Part shown: positions 51,933 through 64,000 of the stretch, in pieces | Position numbering within the stretch: position 1 is the first letter of the stretch | How the letters are laid out: every line of letters begins with the position of its first letter | Source of the DNA: Nomia melanderi | Taxonomy: Eukaryota; Arthropoda; Insecta; Hymenoptera; Halictidae | Length of the DNA stretch: 64,000 bases | Assembly: GCF_051020985.1 (NCBI RefSeq) | Contig: NC_135007.1 | Coordinates: 13,605,501-13,669,500, forward strand | Reading direction: 5' to 3' | Position numbers and translations under genes: made by a program | Notes under the pieces: generated by a model | Told to the model about the DNA's origin: nothing | Database searches by the model: none | Seen by the model: the letters and a program-made list of their open reading frames with translations, nothing else

Positions 51933-52592
51933 TTCCTATGCACGTACGTACGAGTTCTCCCGTGTACTCGCGAGCCTCGCCGATCGCGATGCCTCGTTTC
52001 TTCCTGCGTCTTCTTTCTTCGCGCTTCTCCCGCTACTTTCTCTATTTCGACTCGCTCGCTTCTCGATGTCTTCTGTTTCACGCATTCTCTCTTCCGTTGT
52101 TTCCCGTTTCCATCGCCGTTTTCTATTCCCACCACGCGTCCGAACGTGATCGCGCCGTGCTCCGTTTGGAAGTATTCGGCAACCCCTCGGCGATCCGTTT
52201 AGTACGCTGGCAGAAAGGAGAGGAGATCGTTCCGACGAGGCGAGACGAAACGAGCCTCGTTTAGCTATGCGCTCGTCTATGCACGCATGCATGCACGGTC
52301 CACCGTTCGCAGGCGTTCCGGTCCGCGGGCAGTCGTTTTTAAGCTGGAACGCGCGTCGCCGCGGTATTCCCTGTCGTTCGTTCCGCCTTCGTTGCCTTTG
52401 ATCGAGAGTAAATGAAACGACGAGGGAGAAAGGCCACGGACAGATACAAGGGCGAATCAAAATGAAAAAGGAGATCGAGCGGTCGGTCCGTGGAGATCGG
52501 ATGAGACGAGGGAACGGCATCGGGGGGAAATGGAGCCGGAGAGGCAAAAGGAGAGGGAGGTATTCGTGTCCTGTCTTGCGAGCTGTGGGATA

Positions 52593-52619
52593 TTCGTTCG
52601 TTCGTTCGTTCGTTCGTTG
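52593..52619. repeat. GTTC tetranucleotide repeat
   Basis: Six to seven tandem ttcg units in the dachsous intron. Confidence 0.85.
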
Positions 52620-52689
52620 CATGAATAATTAAGAGCGGCCGGGATCGGCCGCTCGCTAGCACCGAGTGGCCCATATACACGCGCAGCCT

Positions 52690-52910
52690 ATGGTGAGCCG
52701 GTAAAGCGCGTTACAGGATTACGAACCAGATACAATTATACCAGAACGCATTCCCATAAAGATTTTAAACGATCCCACTAATTTCCTCGGACTTTTCAAT
52801 ACCGCCCGGAGTAAGACGCGGGCGTGGCAATTAATTCCGCGGGTTATTTTTAACGCGGGCAACTGGTTATTCGTATCTGCCCACGTAAAGAAACGGATTA
52901 AGCTTTGGCG
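52690..52910. other. base-balanced island with GGATTA and CATTCC words
   Basis: A non-repetitive, AT-richer stretch in the dachsous intron with two GGATTA words (bicoid/Otx-type cores), a CATTCC word (Scalloped/TEAD core) and a CAATTAATT word. Any enhancer role is inference. Confidence 0.2.
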
Positions 52911-54711
52911 GTCTTCGGATTTATTTTCGACGGTCGCTCGGCTGCGTCGCGCGAGTCGGCCGTACGCGTCGACGATGTCTCGTAGATCCGGATCGCGAGC
53001 GATCCCTCGGTGAAACGTGTTCGTTCGGTCGCGGTTCGAGGGACCGGCGCGGCGCGGCGGAAAGTAATCGAGTCGGACGAAAACAGAGGAGAAGAAACGA
53101 AAGACAGAAGGGAGAGGCTCGGACGTGGCCTGTAGTTATCTGCATTCCGGTTTACCCAGAACCTATGCACCTGAGATGCATAACTCCGGCGTGCCGCGTG
53201 GAAAGTGCGCTGCGAGCGGCGTGGAGGGAGAGGGAATGGGATCTGACCGTTTCCACGATGTATCGGGGAACGTTCATAGGCGGGTGTTGCGCAAAAATTC
53301 CCCGCGAACCACGATCGCCTACCGATCGAGTATTTATCGTCGCGGACACCACGAAAATTCCGTGTTAAATCACAGGTTTGCGCGGCTGCCCTCGTTCCCG
53401 CGGCTCGAACCGGCCAGAAAATTGTCCGAGCAATTTCGCGGGGCTAGTTCTAAATTCGTTTCCGAGGAATGCGAACCGTCCCCGAAAAGACACGAACACG
53501 GTTCCGTCGATTTCGTTCGGCTCCGGCCGAATTCCGGAGCGAAACGCTCGTCTTCCCTTAACCGGAGCCGATCGGCTCGGCTGCTCGGCATTCATTTTTT
53601 CTTTCCCGGAAACGACGACGGCCGGGATAGTTTCGTGTATCCGTTCCCGCTGCGATTCCACGCTCGATACACGCTTCTCGGACTTCTCGTTCGCTCGGAC
53701 GGACGAGCGTGCATCGCGCGCGATGCGATCGTATCGCTAATTGCGGTTCGCTATCTCTCGAGAGGCTTAGGCGATTCTCGTGACTCACTCATAACGCGAT
53801 ATCTCGCGATTTCTATTCCCGTCCGGCGATTTTTCCACGCTCCCGTCGGTTACGTGTGCCGAAACTCGTGACGCGATCGAGGGCGAGAACGATCGGAGAT
53901 ACAGGGCGCGGAGGGAATAAGAGCGAGCGTCTCGGTTCGCAGTTCTTCCCGTCGAATTCGAGCCGGCTTTCCCCGGCGACGCGGAGCCGGCGGTAAAGGA
54001 ATTCTCTTACTCCCGTGAAAGGGGAAGGTTGGAGACCTCTCTTTTGCCGTGATTTCTGGGACGATACACTCGACCGCTTGTCGTCGTGGACGGGACGAAC
54101 GTGCACCGCACAGCGCGACGCGATCCTATCGGTAATTGCAACCGGCTGTACCAGGGGGAGTACAAGAGCGAAAGGACAGAAGGCAAGAACGGAGGAGGGA
54201 AATCCTGCGGCCGCGCCACGGCGCGTTGCGCCGCTCAGAATTCGATTATATTACGATTTACGGCCAGGCGAGATTTCCTCGAGCCGATCGAACGGACGAA
54301 ACAACGAACGGAACGAGAAACGGGAAACCGATGGGAAGGAAGAGAGCGAATCGCGCGCCGAGCCCAGCCACGGACGAGGCCGAGGCTAACGCAATAAGCG
54401 CAGGTGCGGATTGACACAGCGGACTAGTATGCTGATGCAATTAGCAGACCTCGCGTACACCTATGCTGCCTCTACTACGCCTATCGTCGGGTATAGGCGA
54501 AACCCACGAGCACGGCATGCCGCGTGTACCGATAAAGTGGACCGATCGCAGGCGAAGCATAGAGAAACGCGGCGGAGGGACCCCGAGCGGCGGAGAAAGA
54601 ATGGGAGGAGAAGCGGGTGCGACGACGGAAAGAGCGAGAGAACGATGGAGAGAAAAGAGCCGAGCGAATTGCGCTGTTTATTAATGTGTGCCAACGGAGC
54701 GTGTCTGTCAT

Positions 54712-54738
54712 GTAGGTAGGTAGGTAGGTTGGTAGGTG
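54712..54738. repeat. GGTA tetranucleotide repeat
   Basis: Six units of ggta with one substitution. Confidence 0.85.
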
Positions 54739-57700
54739 AGAGCGACGATGCCGATAGAAGGAGGCTGGCTGCTCCCGGTGCTGTTGTTGCTGTCGGCGCG
54801 ATCGCTGCCGTTGCTCGGATCGACGCGACGGGGGCCGCGTCGCGCGCGTGTATGCGTGCCTCCGCTTCGATTCGCTTTAATTAGAGCAAGTTCGTGTTTA
54901 CACAAAGGTACACCGGCTCCCAGTCGGGAAAAATCCGCAGGCGCGACCGCGTTCGATCCGCCACACCGTTTACGCTTTATTCGAGGTCGATCGGTCGATC
55001 GACGCGGCACTCGCGCGCGCCTAATTATTCCAGAAACTCGAACGCGTCGCGTCGCCTCCGCTCAGCCGCGCTTTTCAAGATCGTGTCCGTTTACCGTTAA
55101 CTCGGTATCCTCGCGGTGGCGTCCGGTCCGTAATCCCCCGAAATTCGCGAAGGCCGGATTGAAATTCTTCATTACGGGACTCTATCGGCGGCGATTTCGC
55201 GGAAGACGCCGCGCCGATGCCCCGCCGCCGAGCCACGAGTGTAATAAAAATTGAAGACACAGGTAATTGAAGCTACACGCTCGATCGGCGGTTACCGTGA
55301 AGCCGAACCGTAATTAGCGCGTTCGACCGTGCGAAATTTTCGCGAGCAAGGAAACCACGAGTGGTTATTAGGAAGTACTCCGTCGAGTGGTAATTTCTGG
55401 AATTTTAATGCTCGCGTTTATTACGCGCTGTAACGTTTATAATTGCTGCATACTGGAATGGCCTGCGCGATTCCATCGGTTTCTCGCGGAAACCTCCTTC
55501 GATATCTCGCCCTGCATCGTTCGAAGTGTTTTCGTTCGCGGCTGGAAAAGTCCGGCGACGCGACAAGATGGCGACGGGACGCGACATCGTCGCGCGGAAA
55601 TCGCGCGGTACCTACACGTTCGAACGGTGATAGAATAATTATCGGCGCTGAAGGGTTTCTCGGCGAGATAACAATTACGAGGGAAACCCGGTGTACGAGT
55701 AGTCCGGACTGGACGCTAAACGCTCCGAGATTACGGTATGCAGCGTTTTAATGGTCTGCGAGCATTAGCGAAGCCCACTTGTCTGCCTATAAAGACACCA
55801 GACGTAGCGCCTCTGACAATTTTATCGCCCCGTGAAACGATAGACCGTCGTCGGGAGTTTGTTCGCGGGAATATTTCGCGAATCTCCGCGGATCGGGGGG
55901 GACAGCGTTCATTCCCGGTGAAGAGCGTGCATTAGCCGCGGCATTTTTCCATAGACGTATCTCCCGCTTTCGCGAGCCGAGGCGCTTCGAACGAGATCGT
56001 CTAACGATTTTTCTCGGCTCGTAATCGCTAATGGCGCCTCGATCTCTCGTTGTATCGGGGAGTAAAGTTAATTATCATCGATCATCGGTGCGCCGATCTT
56101 TCGCGGAAAGAGAGGAATTACCATCGGAATGAAAGACGTTGCCCGAGCAAGTCCGGTCCAGGCCGTCCTTCCGAGAAAAGGCATCGCGGAGGGGCAGAGA
56201 GCGAGGGAGAAAGAGAGAAAGAGGGAGAGGCTGTTTACAGGCGAAATCGTGCGTCGGGCAATCGATCAATCGATTCTCTAGGCGTTGCAGGTTATTACGT
56301 GAAAAATTCTTGTAGCGTCGATAGCTTCTCGCCGCGGGAGGGTTCGGACCCCCAGCGTACTCCTCCACCTCACGGCCCTCCTCCCGCCAGCCTTTTCCCC
56401 TTTCTTTCATCTTTCTGCCATCAGCAATCCTCATCTATCTCTTCCCTCCTCGTTTGCCGATCATCCTCCTAGCTCGGAACTCTCTGCCCAACATCCTTTT
56501 GTTCTTCGTGTCTTTTTTCTCTTTCTTCGTTACTCCTCTCGCTCTTTCCCCGCCTCTTTCACTTTCTCGGACTCTTCCTTCTTCTCGAATATACCGTCGT
56601 CTTCCTCGTTTCACCCGTATTCGTTTTGTCGCGCAACCCCGCGCCGTGTCCCGCGGACAGCTTTCGAAACACCGAAGTTCCGTCGCTGTAACATTGTTCC
56701 GAGCGAAACGAGAAACGTTACGGAGTTCGTCACCTATACATTCCAGCGGGGAACACGCGTATAAATCGTTCGAGGGAGAGTCGCAGGGGACAGAGAGAAG
56801 GACGGACGATGGTCTCGCGAGGGTTCAGCGGAGTGCAGAGAGCACAGCGGAGGCGCAACCGCACGGAAAACCAGCGCGATGGAACATGATTTATCCGTTG
56901 GTCGGGATTTTTATCGCCGCCGGTAAAGGTTACAGTTACGTCGCATTCGCGGTTTGTCGACGGCGTACACCGTACACGCTGCCGACCGCCATACTCGCGC
57001 GCGATCCTGCCTATTGTGCGACACCAGATGCCACGGCCCTTTTCCTGGATTCCGGAGCCTCAGTTTTGTAATAGCGAGCGATGCGCGCAACTGGCTCCAG
57101 GTTTCAACCGTGAAACCAGTTCCCGACGACGTTACCGCCGACGACCCCGCCTCGTTCGTTGCGACACACCGAATGTTCCCTTAAATATTCGTCGAGCGCT
57201 TAATAAACGATACGGCCGTCTACTGGACGAGGCGACGCGCGTCGGTTGATTATAAATTTGGCGAAAGCGGCCGCCACCGGCGCGAATTTCCCGCAAATAG
57301 AAGCGAGGGATCCGACGTAGGCGCATTAGGTATGCGACCACGCTTATACCGTAACTCATGGCTATTGTGATTATCGGTGTTCAGGATCGGCTATTAACGC
57401 CGCCCCGACTGCTCCCGGTCGACGCGTCTTCCGAGCATATCCGATCCACCGATAACGCGTGCACTTTACACGATAAAACTGTCGACCGGAACGGCGGCGA
57501 CCCGGCGCGAAGCCCGTCGAGCGACGTCGTCGACGACTCCGCGTCGCGGGAGGTCCCGACGATCGATTCGCGCGACAGGTTGCGCGGCGACGGGTATCCC
57601 GCGAGATCGCGAGTCATCGGAAAGAAGTTTCGTAATTGAACGAAACCGCCCAGCCCGTTCACCGCTCGCGAGATCGCCGCACCGGAGCGTGCACCGACTG

Positions 57701-59223
57701 TTGCTCGCTGCACGCTCGTAAAGCAACAAGGGAACCGTGGCGATGCATTCGGTTGCACCGTACCGTGTAACCGGGCGTTTAGCGGCTGCTTAGCGATCCG
57801 ATTCTACCGATTAGAGGAAAAACCTTGCGTAAACGCGAGCCGCCGCGTTTGTTTCGCGCCGGTAGCCATGCACCGCCGTGCATTATGTTCGCTCGGCTTG
57901 TCCGCGGCATTTGCCAGCGTATTTACCACCGTCGCTGATAACCGGTAATTCTATCTCGGTAATTATCCGCGTTGAACAACCTGGAAACCGCCTTACTTTC
58001 GAGCCGATCTCGTTCCTGTCTCGCAGCGTACCTACGCTGGCTCGGTCCTCGTCTCTTCTTCTTTTTTTTTTTTCTTCTTTCCTTCCCGATCGACGCGATC
58101 GGAGGTTTGCGAAGATATCCGTAGCGCGACGAGGGGAATCGAGTTTCGAAGAGCACGCCGAGCCGAAAGCACACGTTTCCGCGATGCAAGTCGAATCCAT
58201 CATTAGGCGCTACCGATCGGATATGGTAGAAAGCGGTCGTTGGATGCACGCAAGTAGGATGCCCGGTAAAAACCGTTCGCTGCACGCGTGCAAAGTGTTT
58301 CGCGGCCCGAGGCCATTCGGAGATTCCAGATTCTCGACACCACTTATCTTCCATGCAACTTTCTACCAGTGGAGCAGATGAGAGGCACCGATAAAAACGC
58401 ATGAAATATATCGACAGCGTTTTATGCGCGCACCGTCGATCGACGATCAAGTTATTAATAATCTTTTCGCATTTAGCTACCGGTATCCACGGGGAACGGA
58501 GTCTTTTCGGCTGCGCCTATCTCGCGCGCACGCCTCGCCGGTGTTCGCTCCTTCCTCTTTCCGTCGATCCGCCGGCATTTAACTTTTTAACGAGGAGATG
58601 ATTTTAATGAGGACGAAACGCGTCGGCCGATCGTTCGATCTTCACCGCGATTGATCGATGCGTCGCTCTCTAGCGCTGTTTATCTCTTTGTCGCTCTGTC
58701 CCTCCTTCCCCCTCCCGCTGTTTCTCTCCTCCCCCCCTCTCTCACTCACTGTCTCCTTATCCAACAGTTTGTTCGTTTCACTTTCCATCTCTCTCCCGCT
58801 CTTGGCCTTGCATTCCAGCGAAAAAAAGAACCGTCGAAAAAATTGTTTTCCGCCGAACCGATATTTCGAGTCGGCATTCCTCGTTCCCGGCGAAGGGACT
58901 GAAACGTATAGGAGCGTTTTCGCATAGGGGCGACTGAATAGCCGCATCGAGACTAATGAACGCGGTACGAGCGGACATTCTGGGCAGCGTAGTCGAGCGC
59001 AATGGCGCGGCGGTGATAAAATGACGACGGCGCGATTAATCGAGACATTGGCACGGCCCGTCCTGATCGCGGCTGTTTTCGCGCGCGTCCACTAATAAAC
59101 CGTATTTTTCATCGCGCGACGCCAATGCCGCTCGACTATTCAGCCGGACAGCCCCGTTTATATGAGACGGTAAAAACCTCCTACCGTATACGCGAGCTGG
59201 AGCAAGAGCGAGCGAGCGGGCGA

Positions 59224-59243
59224 GCGCGCGCGCGCGCGCGCGC
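59224..59243. repeat. CG dinucleotide repeat
   Basis: About ten CG units, an unusual pure CpG microsatellite that is kept only where methylation-driven decay is weak. Confidence 0.9.
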
Positions 59244-61432
59244 TGAGAGCTGGTTTGAAGCGCCCCCGGCTACACCAAGATTCCAGATTCTCGTCATCGT
59301 CCGTCATTTCGGGGTAACTTCGCCAGAATAAATCGACTCGCACGGCGAAACTGTAACGCGATAATTATAGTAAAAGCACGGGGCTCCGACACCGAACGGC
59401 GACAAATGAAATATACGCGCGCCCGTAACGATCCCGCTCGCAACCGCTCTTACACTGTATCGTTTTCGGCGATCTCGTTCGTGCCCGCACCGCTTGCGCC
59501 GCGTTCCCGACTCCCGGCCGGTTTGCGCGACCTCTTCCTCCGCGCGGAACGTCGTTACCGCGTACGGCGAATTGCGGGTTCGCCCCGTCGACCGTTCGTG
59601 ACGGCGGGCAACTCGGGAAACATCGAAACAACGTTGATTGACGAGGGTCACCGACAAATCGACGCTCGAACAAGAGGGTCCGTCCATCTCACCGCGCGAT
59701 CCGTTACGAACACGATGGAACCGCGCTACCTGGTCGCGGCCGAATAGTCCTCCACCCGCGGAGGAACGCGTTCGTCGGCGAGCCGGCTCGGACGGAACGT
59801 TAACGCGAATTATTCAAATTTTCAATCGCGCGCGGCCCGATGCCGTATCCGCTCGGCTTAACGGTACGCGCGTGGGGAGGGCTGCGTGCGGCGGGCGTTT
59901 GGACGACGCCCCGAGCGTTTTCGGTATGACGGATTCCCGACGCCATTCATCTTTCGTGCGATCTCGTTGCCCGGAGAAACGACCGAACCACGAACATCCT
60001 CCGACCTCCGAAACGATCGCGAGCGACGAACCACCTGCGCGCCCGAATAAACGGCAGCTCAACGAATCGTCCCTTTCACGCGTTCTCTCCTTTCCTCTTA
60101 TCCTCGAGCTCGCCGTTGTTTTCACATTTTTACGAACGGCTCTCGCGACTCTCTCATCGATGGACGTCGGATCGATCGAACCTGCTCCGCGACGCAGCGG
60201 GTTTTCCTGAAACGCTTGCTCCGTCGAGTGGAAAGGCGTACGCGCGCGATTAGGCGGCCGGTTTAAATCGAAGAGCGGTGAAGAAGAATCGCGGAGAAGA
60301 ACGAGGGAGGTTCTTCTGGATGAGTTCTCTCCGGAGAAAATAATTTGCGGGTGTCCGGTCGGCTGTGTCTGCGGTCTCGGTTCGGCCGACGAGGATGCCG
60401 GTAGAGGCTGCCGGTCGAGCGCGAGCAGGAGAACGCGAAACGGGGAGGAGCAGAGGATGTTGTGGTCGGTGGCCGTAGATGAGAAAACGGGGTGGCAGCG
60501 TGGCAGCGGAGCCACGCAAACATGAACAAGAGAAGGACGAAGAAAATAGGGAGGGGGGTCCGAGGTCTCGGCTGCGGACTTTATTAACTCTGTGTAACGT
60601 TACACGCTGGCCCGCAAGTGCGCGAAATTGCTCGTAAATCGAGACCCCTTTTTTCACTGGAAGCCCGGCGACGATATCTCGGTGGACGCGCCGAAGGATC
60701 GACGCAGCCCGAAAACGTAGACTTTTCGAAGCCGGCCGGCGAGGAGTTCGAGAGGCGGAAATCCCGTTACCGCTCGTCCGCGAGATAGCATCGCTGCCCT
60801 TTCTTTCTTTTCGCCATCGCGTCGCGACGTTCGCTTCTTGGATTCCCGTGCACGAAACGGCAGTCCGCTACGCGAGCCCGGGACGAATTATTAACTGTGC
60901 TCGTCCGTCGGACGCTGCCTCCGTGTTTCGTTGCTCGAGGTCCTCGCGAGGGACGACCGAGGAGACGGTCCAGCGAGTCCGCGGAACGTCGTCGCCGCGT
61001 CCGCTCGAGTCGGAGATAAAAGCCGGAGATCCTCGGTGGACGGAATCGGGGGATAGCGCGCGAAATATCGAGCGAGATTTTCCACGAACTCAACGCGACC
61101 GTGGGATTTCGCGTTATTACGCGACCGCGAGCGTTCAGATATTCCCGGTGTCTCGCGGCGCGCGATGCGGTACGCTCCCGGTAGGCAATACGGGCAACTC
61201 TGTTAGATATACGTAGGCACGGCCGCCGCATAACCTCGGCTACGAAGCAGCTCGCGCGGCATTCACATGCAAACGCAGTAAATAGTCGTGCAAACATCGC
61301 GGCAGGGAAATAATAGCGTCAGCGTAGATGGTAGCAGAAAGGGGCTCGTGCGAGCATCAGTTGTGTCGGACCGTACAAGAAACGCATTCCAGCATAAAGC
61401 ACGCTATAGGTCCCGCAGATAATTATCTGTGT

Positions 61433-61490
61433 TCAAGAGAGAGAGGGAGAGACAAGGCGGGAGAGAAAGGGGAGAGGCAGAGGAAGAGAC

Positions 61491-61531
<41 letters not shown>
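61433..61531. repeat. GA dinucleotide microsatellite
   Basis: Purine tract with a pure (GA)n core of about 36 bp at 61496-61531; potential GAGA-factor or triplex-forming sequence in the dachsous intron. Confidence 0.95.
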
Positions 61532-61532
<1 letters not shown>

Positions 61533-63639
61533 CGGGACCGGTACCAGGACTCCCCCGGAACCTCGGGCCTCGAGCCTCGGGCCTCGGACGCACGCGGAAC
61601 GCTGGTAAATCCTGGACCTCGTAAATGCATAAATAAGCCCGGCTAAACGCGTGACACCGGTTGATCTGTCTTCGCGATTCTCGTCCTCCTTCGTAGCCAG
61701 TTAATCGTCCTTCGATTCTTTTCCCTGCGAGAACCTCTCGGGCCTGCGCGCAGGCAGCCCGCTGAGCGACGAAACGTTTCGAGGATCTCTGAATGCGCTT
61801 ACAGCTTTCATATGCAATCGCGACAGGGTAAACCATTCAGATTCCGCCGGCTACATCGACGCCCTACCTACGCGTCGAATTTTATCATCCGCGGCGCACG
61901 GAGCCGCGAGGGCTTTATCGAGCCGCGAGACACGCTCGATCGCGTCCGACCGGGTACGCACCGGACGGTTGTAATTCATGTTAACGAGGTCCGTTTCCCC
62001 GGGCGGAAGAGAGGAAGCCCGGCTAGCGGGCACGTCTCCGCCGTGTCCCCGTCGACTCGACGCGAGCCGGGTCTCTCTCTCGTTACGGGAGTTCCCGTTC
62101 CTGTTTAGGCATTCTCGTTCCGCCGCGGTGTCTCCCCTGTCGCAGCGCGAGGCGACGTTCACCGAGATACGGTCCGTTTGCGTTAGCATCGCCGTAACCC
62201 GGCTCCTCGTGGTTCGTTCGAACAGACGCAACAGCCGAGCTGACGAGGTCGACGCGATCGTGCCGCGATCCGCCCGCCCGCGCCCGCTGAAATCTCCTCC
62301 CAAGCGACGACCGTGCGACTCGCCCGGGGAATTTTCGAGCGGAGGCAGCTCTCTCGAGCCAGCCTCGACACCGGGATCGTTTCGATCGGCCTCGAAACTG
62401 CCCGGGGAAATTGACGCACTGGGAACTCCTCGGCGCGGATCGAATCGCGCGCTACTTCCAACTACTCCGAGGAATGCGCACCGTCACACCGTTCGCTCCG
62501 AATCTATTCCATCGGCGGTACAATAAATTCGACGCGAAACGCGTCGGCGGAACCGGCCGCGATCTCCCGGGCAACTTCCGACGCGACGTGTCGACGGACC
62601 CGATAGTCGCGCGGATTGGCGAGAATCGGAGAAGAGAAGGCAGCGACCGTTCGGGTGGTCCCGTGCCGATCCTCCGGGCTCTTCACCGACAGCGACACAA
62701 ACACGCGCTGCCCCGGATGCCGTTCTATCTACCTGTACGCGGTTCTATACACACGTACCGCGTATCTCGCTCTCTCGATCCACGCTCTTTTCATCCCCCT
62801 CCTCTGTCTCCTCCACCTCCTGCCGATCCTCCTGCTCCTCCTCCCCCCGTGTCGCCGTTTCTCTCCCTCTGCCTCCGCCGCTGCCGGTTCCTCCCTCGCG
62901 CAGACACGCTCCATCGTCCTATCTCGTCCCGTCTCCTTCTGTCTCCCGCCCAAAGACTCGCAGCTCACTTAATGTCAAAAACATTGCGATTTTATCACCC
63001 CTTTCAATTAACTTAACAATATGCCAGATACACAACAAGAGATAGCCAATAGTTTCGCAGTGGTAACGGGTCCCGAGGTGGATCTGCAGTGTATGCTCGC
63101 GGGCCACCGGCCGGCCAAAGTTTCGTCCGTCCCGCGTCCAAACTTCCACGGCGAACACGGGGAACGCGACGGCACCGGGCGTGCACACGAGGGAACTCGT
63201 ATATACCCACGTATGTATCAGCCGAGTGACGACGCTCTGCCATTGAGACCAGTCCGCTTTTCGGCGCGCGTAATTCCCGATCGCAATGTCACGGGCATTG
63301 CGCTCGCGATTCCCTCGCTTCCCGTACGGCCGACTTGGAATTCCGCGCGTCCATCTCATCGTGTTCCGTCGCCGAACAAGATCGAACCATTTCGAAACGC
63401 ATACACGCGACTTTCAGGGTAACTTACAGACGTGAGACGTGGAGGTACAGCCTGCTGCTAACTTTCTTAATGTCCGCACTCCTTGCACCGGCAGGCATCA
63501 TCCGCTGATAAGAAAAATCCGCCTCAAACGATCACATAAATCCTTCTTACCGGGGGGAAATCTGCTCGGCAGTCTCTGTAAGACTGCATCTCTGCCCTCC
63601 TGGAAAAGCGATCAAAACAGTCACCGTTACTCGCGCGGT

Positions 63640-63840
63640 TAACATCGCTGTCTCTCGTTTCTGATCATCTCAATACTTTATAAGACAGTCTATAAATATT
63701 GTTCATTTTATATATAGTTATCGAACTCATCGTTCTACGTGTTTTCAACAACCTGGTTTAAATGGATTAAATACAGTCCACACGGATTCAAGTCTCCTTT
63801 CGACAATCCTTAATACTTTAACCAGTCTCGAGGAACGGAC
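63640..63840. other. AT-rich island near the right edge with an imperfect direct repeat
   Basis: Composition drops sharply for about 200 bp. The words aatactttataagacagtct (near 63671) and aatactttaaccagtct (near 63812) form an imperfect direct repeat about 140 bp apart. No gene or terminal repeats are evident before the window ends. Confidence 0.3.
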
Positions 63841-64000
63841 ACGCGCACACACTTCGATCAAGACTTAGAAGAAGACGGACCTCGAGGTCGCACCTAATCT
63901 CGAAACGAACGAATTACGAGCAACCGAACGGTCGATGGCGTAATGGACCGAGATTGCGGCATAACCGCGTTATAACGCGTTTTACCCCCCGTGGAAACCG

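Larger units (their letters stand above)
18077..64000 (+). other. ds: giant first coding intron of dachsous (right end outside window)
   Basis: A GT donor at 18077 follows a lysine codon at exactly the place where the family continues into the sixth cadherin repeat. No downstream frame in either direction shows cadherin linkers, so the next exon is beyond 64000 and the intron exceeds 45.9 kb. The sequence is mostly CpG-rich with simple repeats. The many 100-400-codon open frames are Arg/Ser/Pro-rich, overlap on several frames at once, and reflect scarcity of AT-rich stop codons. I found no nested gene, tRNA or recognised microRNA. Confidence 0.8.

Overview
This is a piece of an insect nuclear genome. 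The introns are short GT-AG introns of 63-84 bp in the compact genes, there is one giant intron, and all three recognisable genes are conserved animal genes. The protein sequences and the very CpG-rich, GC-rich non-coding DNA studded with microsatellites suit a hymenopteran, most likely a bee. That placement is an inference, because no species-specific marker is visible.

Layout. Bases 1-3500 hold no gene that I can support. Bases 3769-8276 are a compact, AT-richer gene pair, both on the + strand. The first is the TBC1D15/17-type Rab GTPase-activating protein (nine coding exons, 642 residues, intact catalytic fingers). The second is the SMN-complex subunit Gemin8 (two exons, 237 residues), which starts about 270 bp after the poly(A) signal of the first. 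AT and ATT microsatellites at 8.8-9.2 kb mark the edge of this block. From about 9.3 kb the DNA becomes strongly GC- and CpG-rich and carries many simple repeats. At 16388-18076 lies the first coding exon of dachsous (ds), the giant protocadherin of Fat/Dachsous planar polarity and Hippo signalling. It encodes a signal peptide, five complete cadherin repeats and the start of a sixth, then runs into a splice donor. No continuation exon is found, so 18077-64000 is read as one dachsous intron of more than 45.9 kb.

The giant intron contains no protein-coding gene I can defend; the long open frames there are low-complexity products of GC-rich sequence. It does contain microsatellites, an AT-rich pair of islands at 28.57-29.85 kb that looks like a decayed LTR retroelement, another AT-rich island at 44.1-44.56 kb, and several base-balanced islands with homeodomain-type TAAT cores that could be enhancers. 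The three genes work in unrelated processes: Rab7/mitochondrial-lysosomal trafficking, snRNP assembly and tissue polarity/growth. No operon-like logic joins them. I found no CRISPR array, no tRNA or rRNA gene, and no clearly new biological system.
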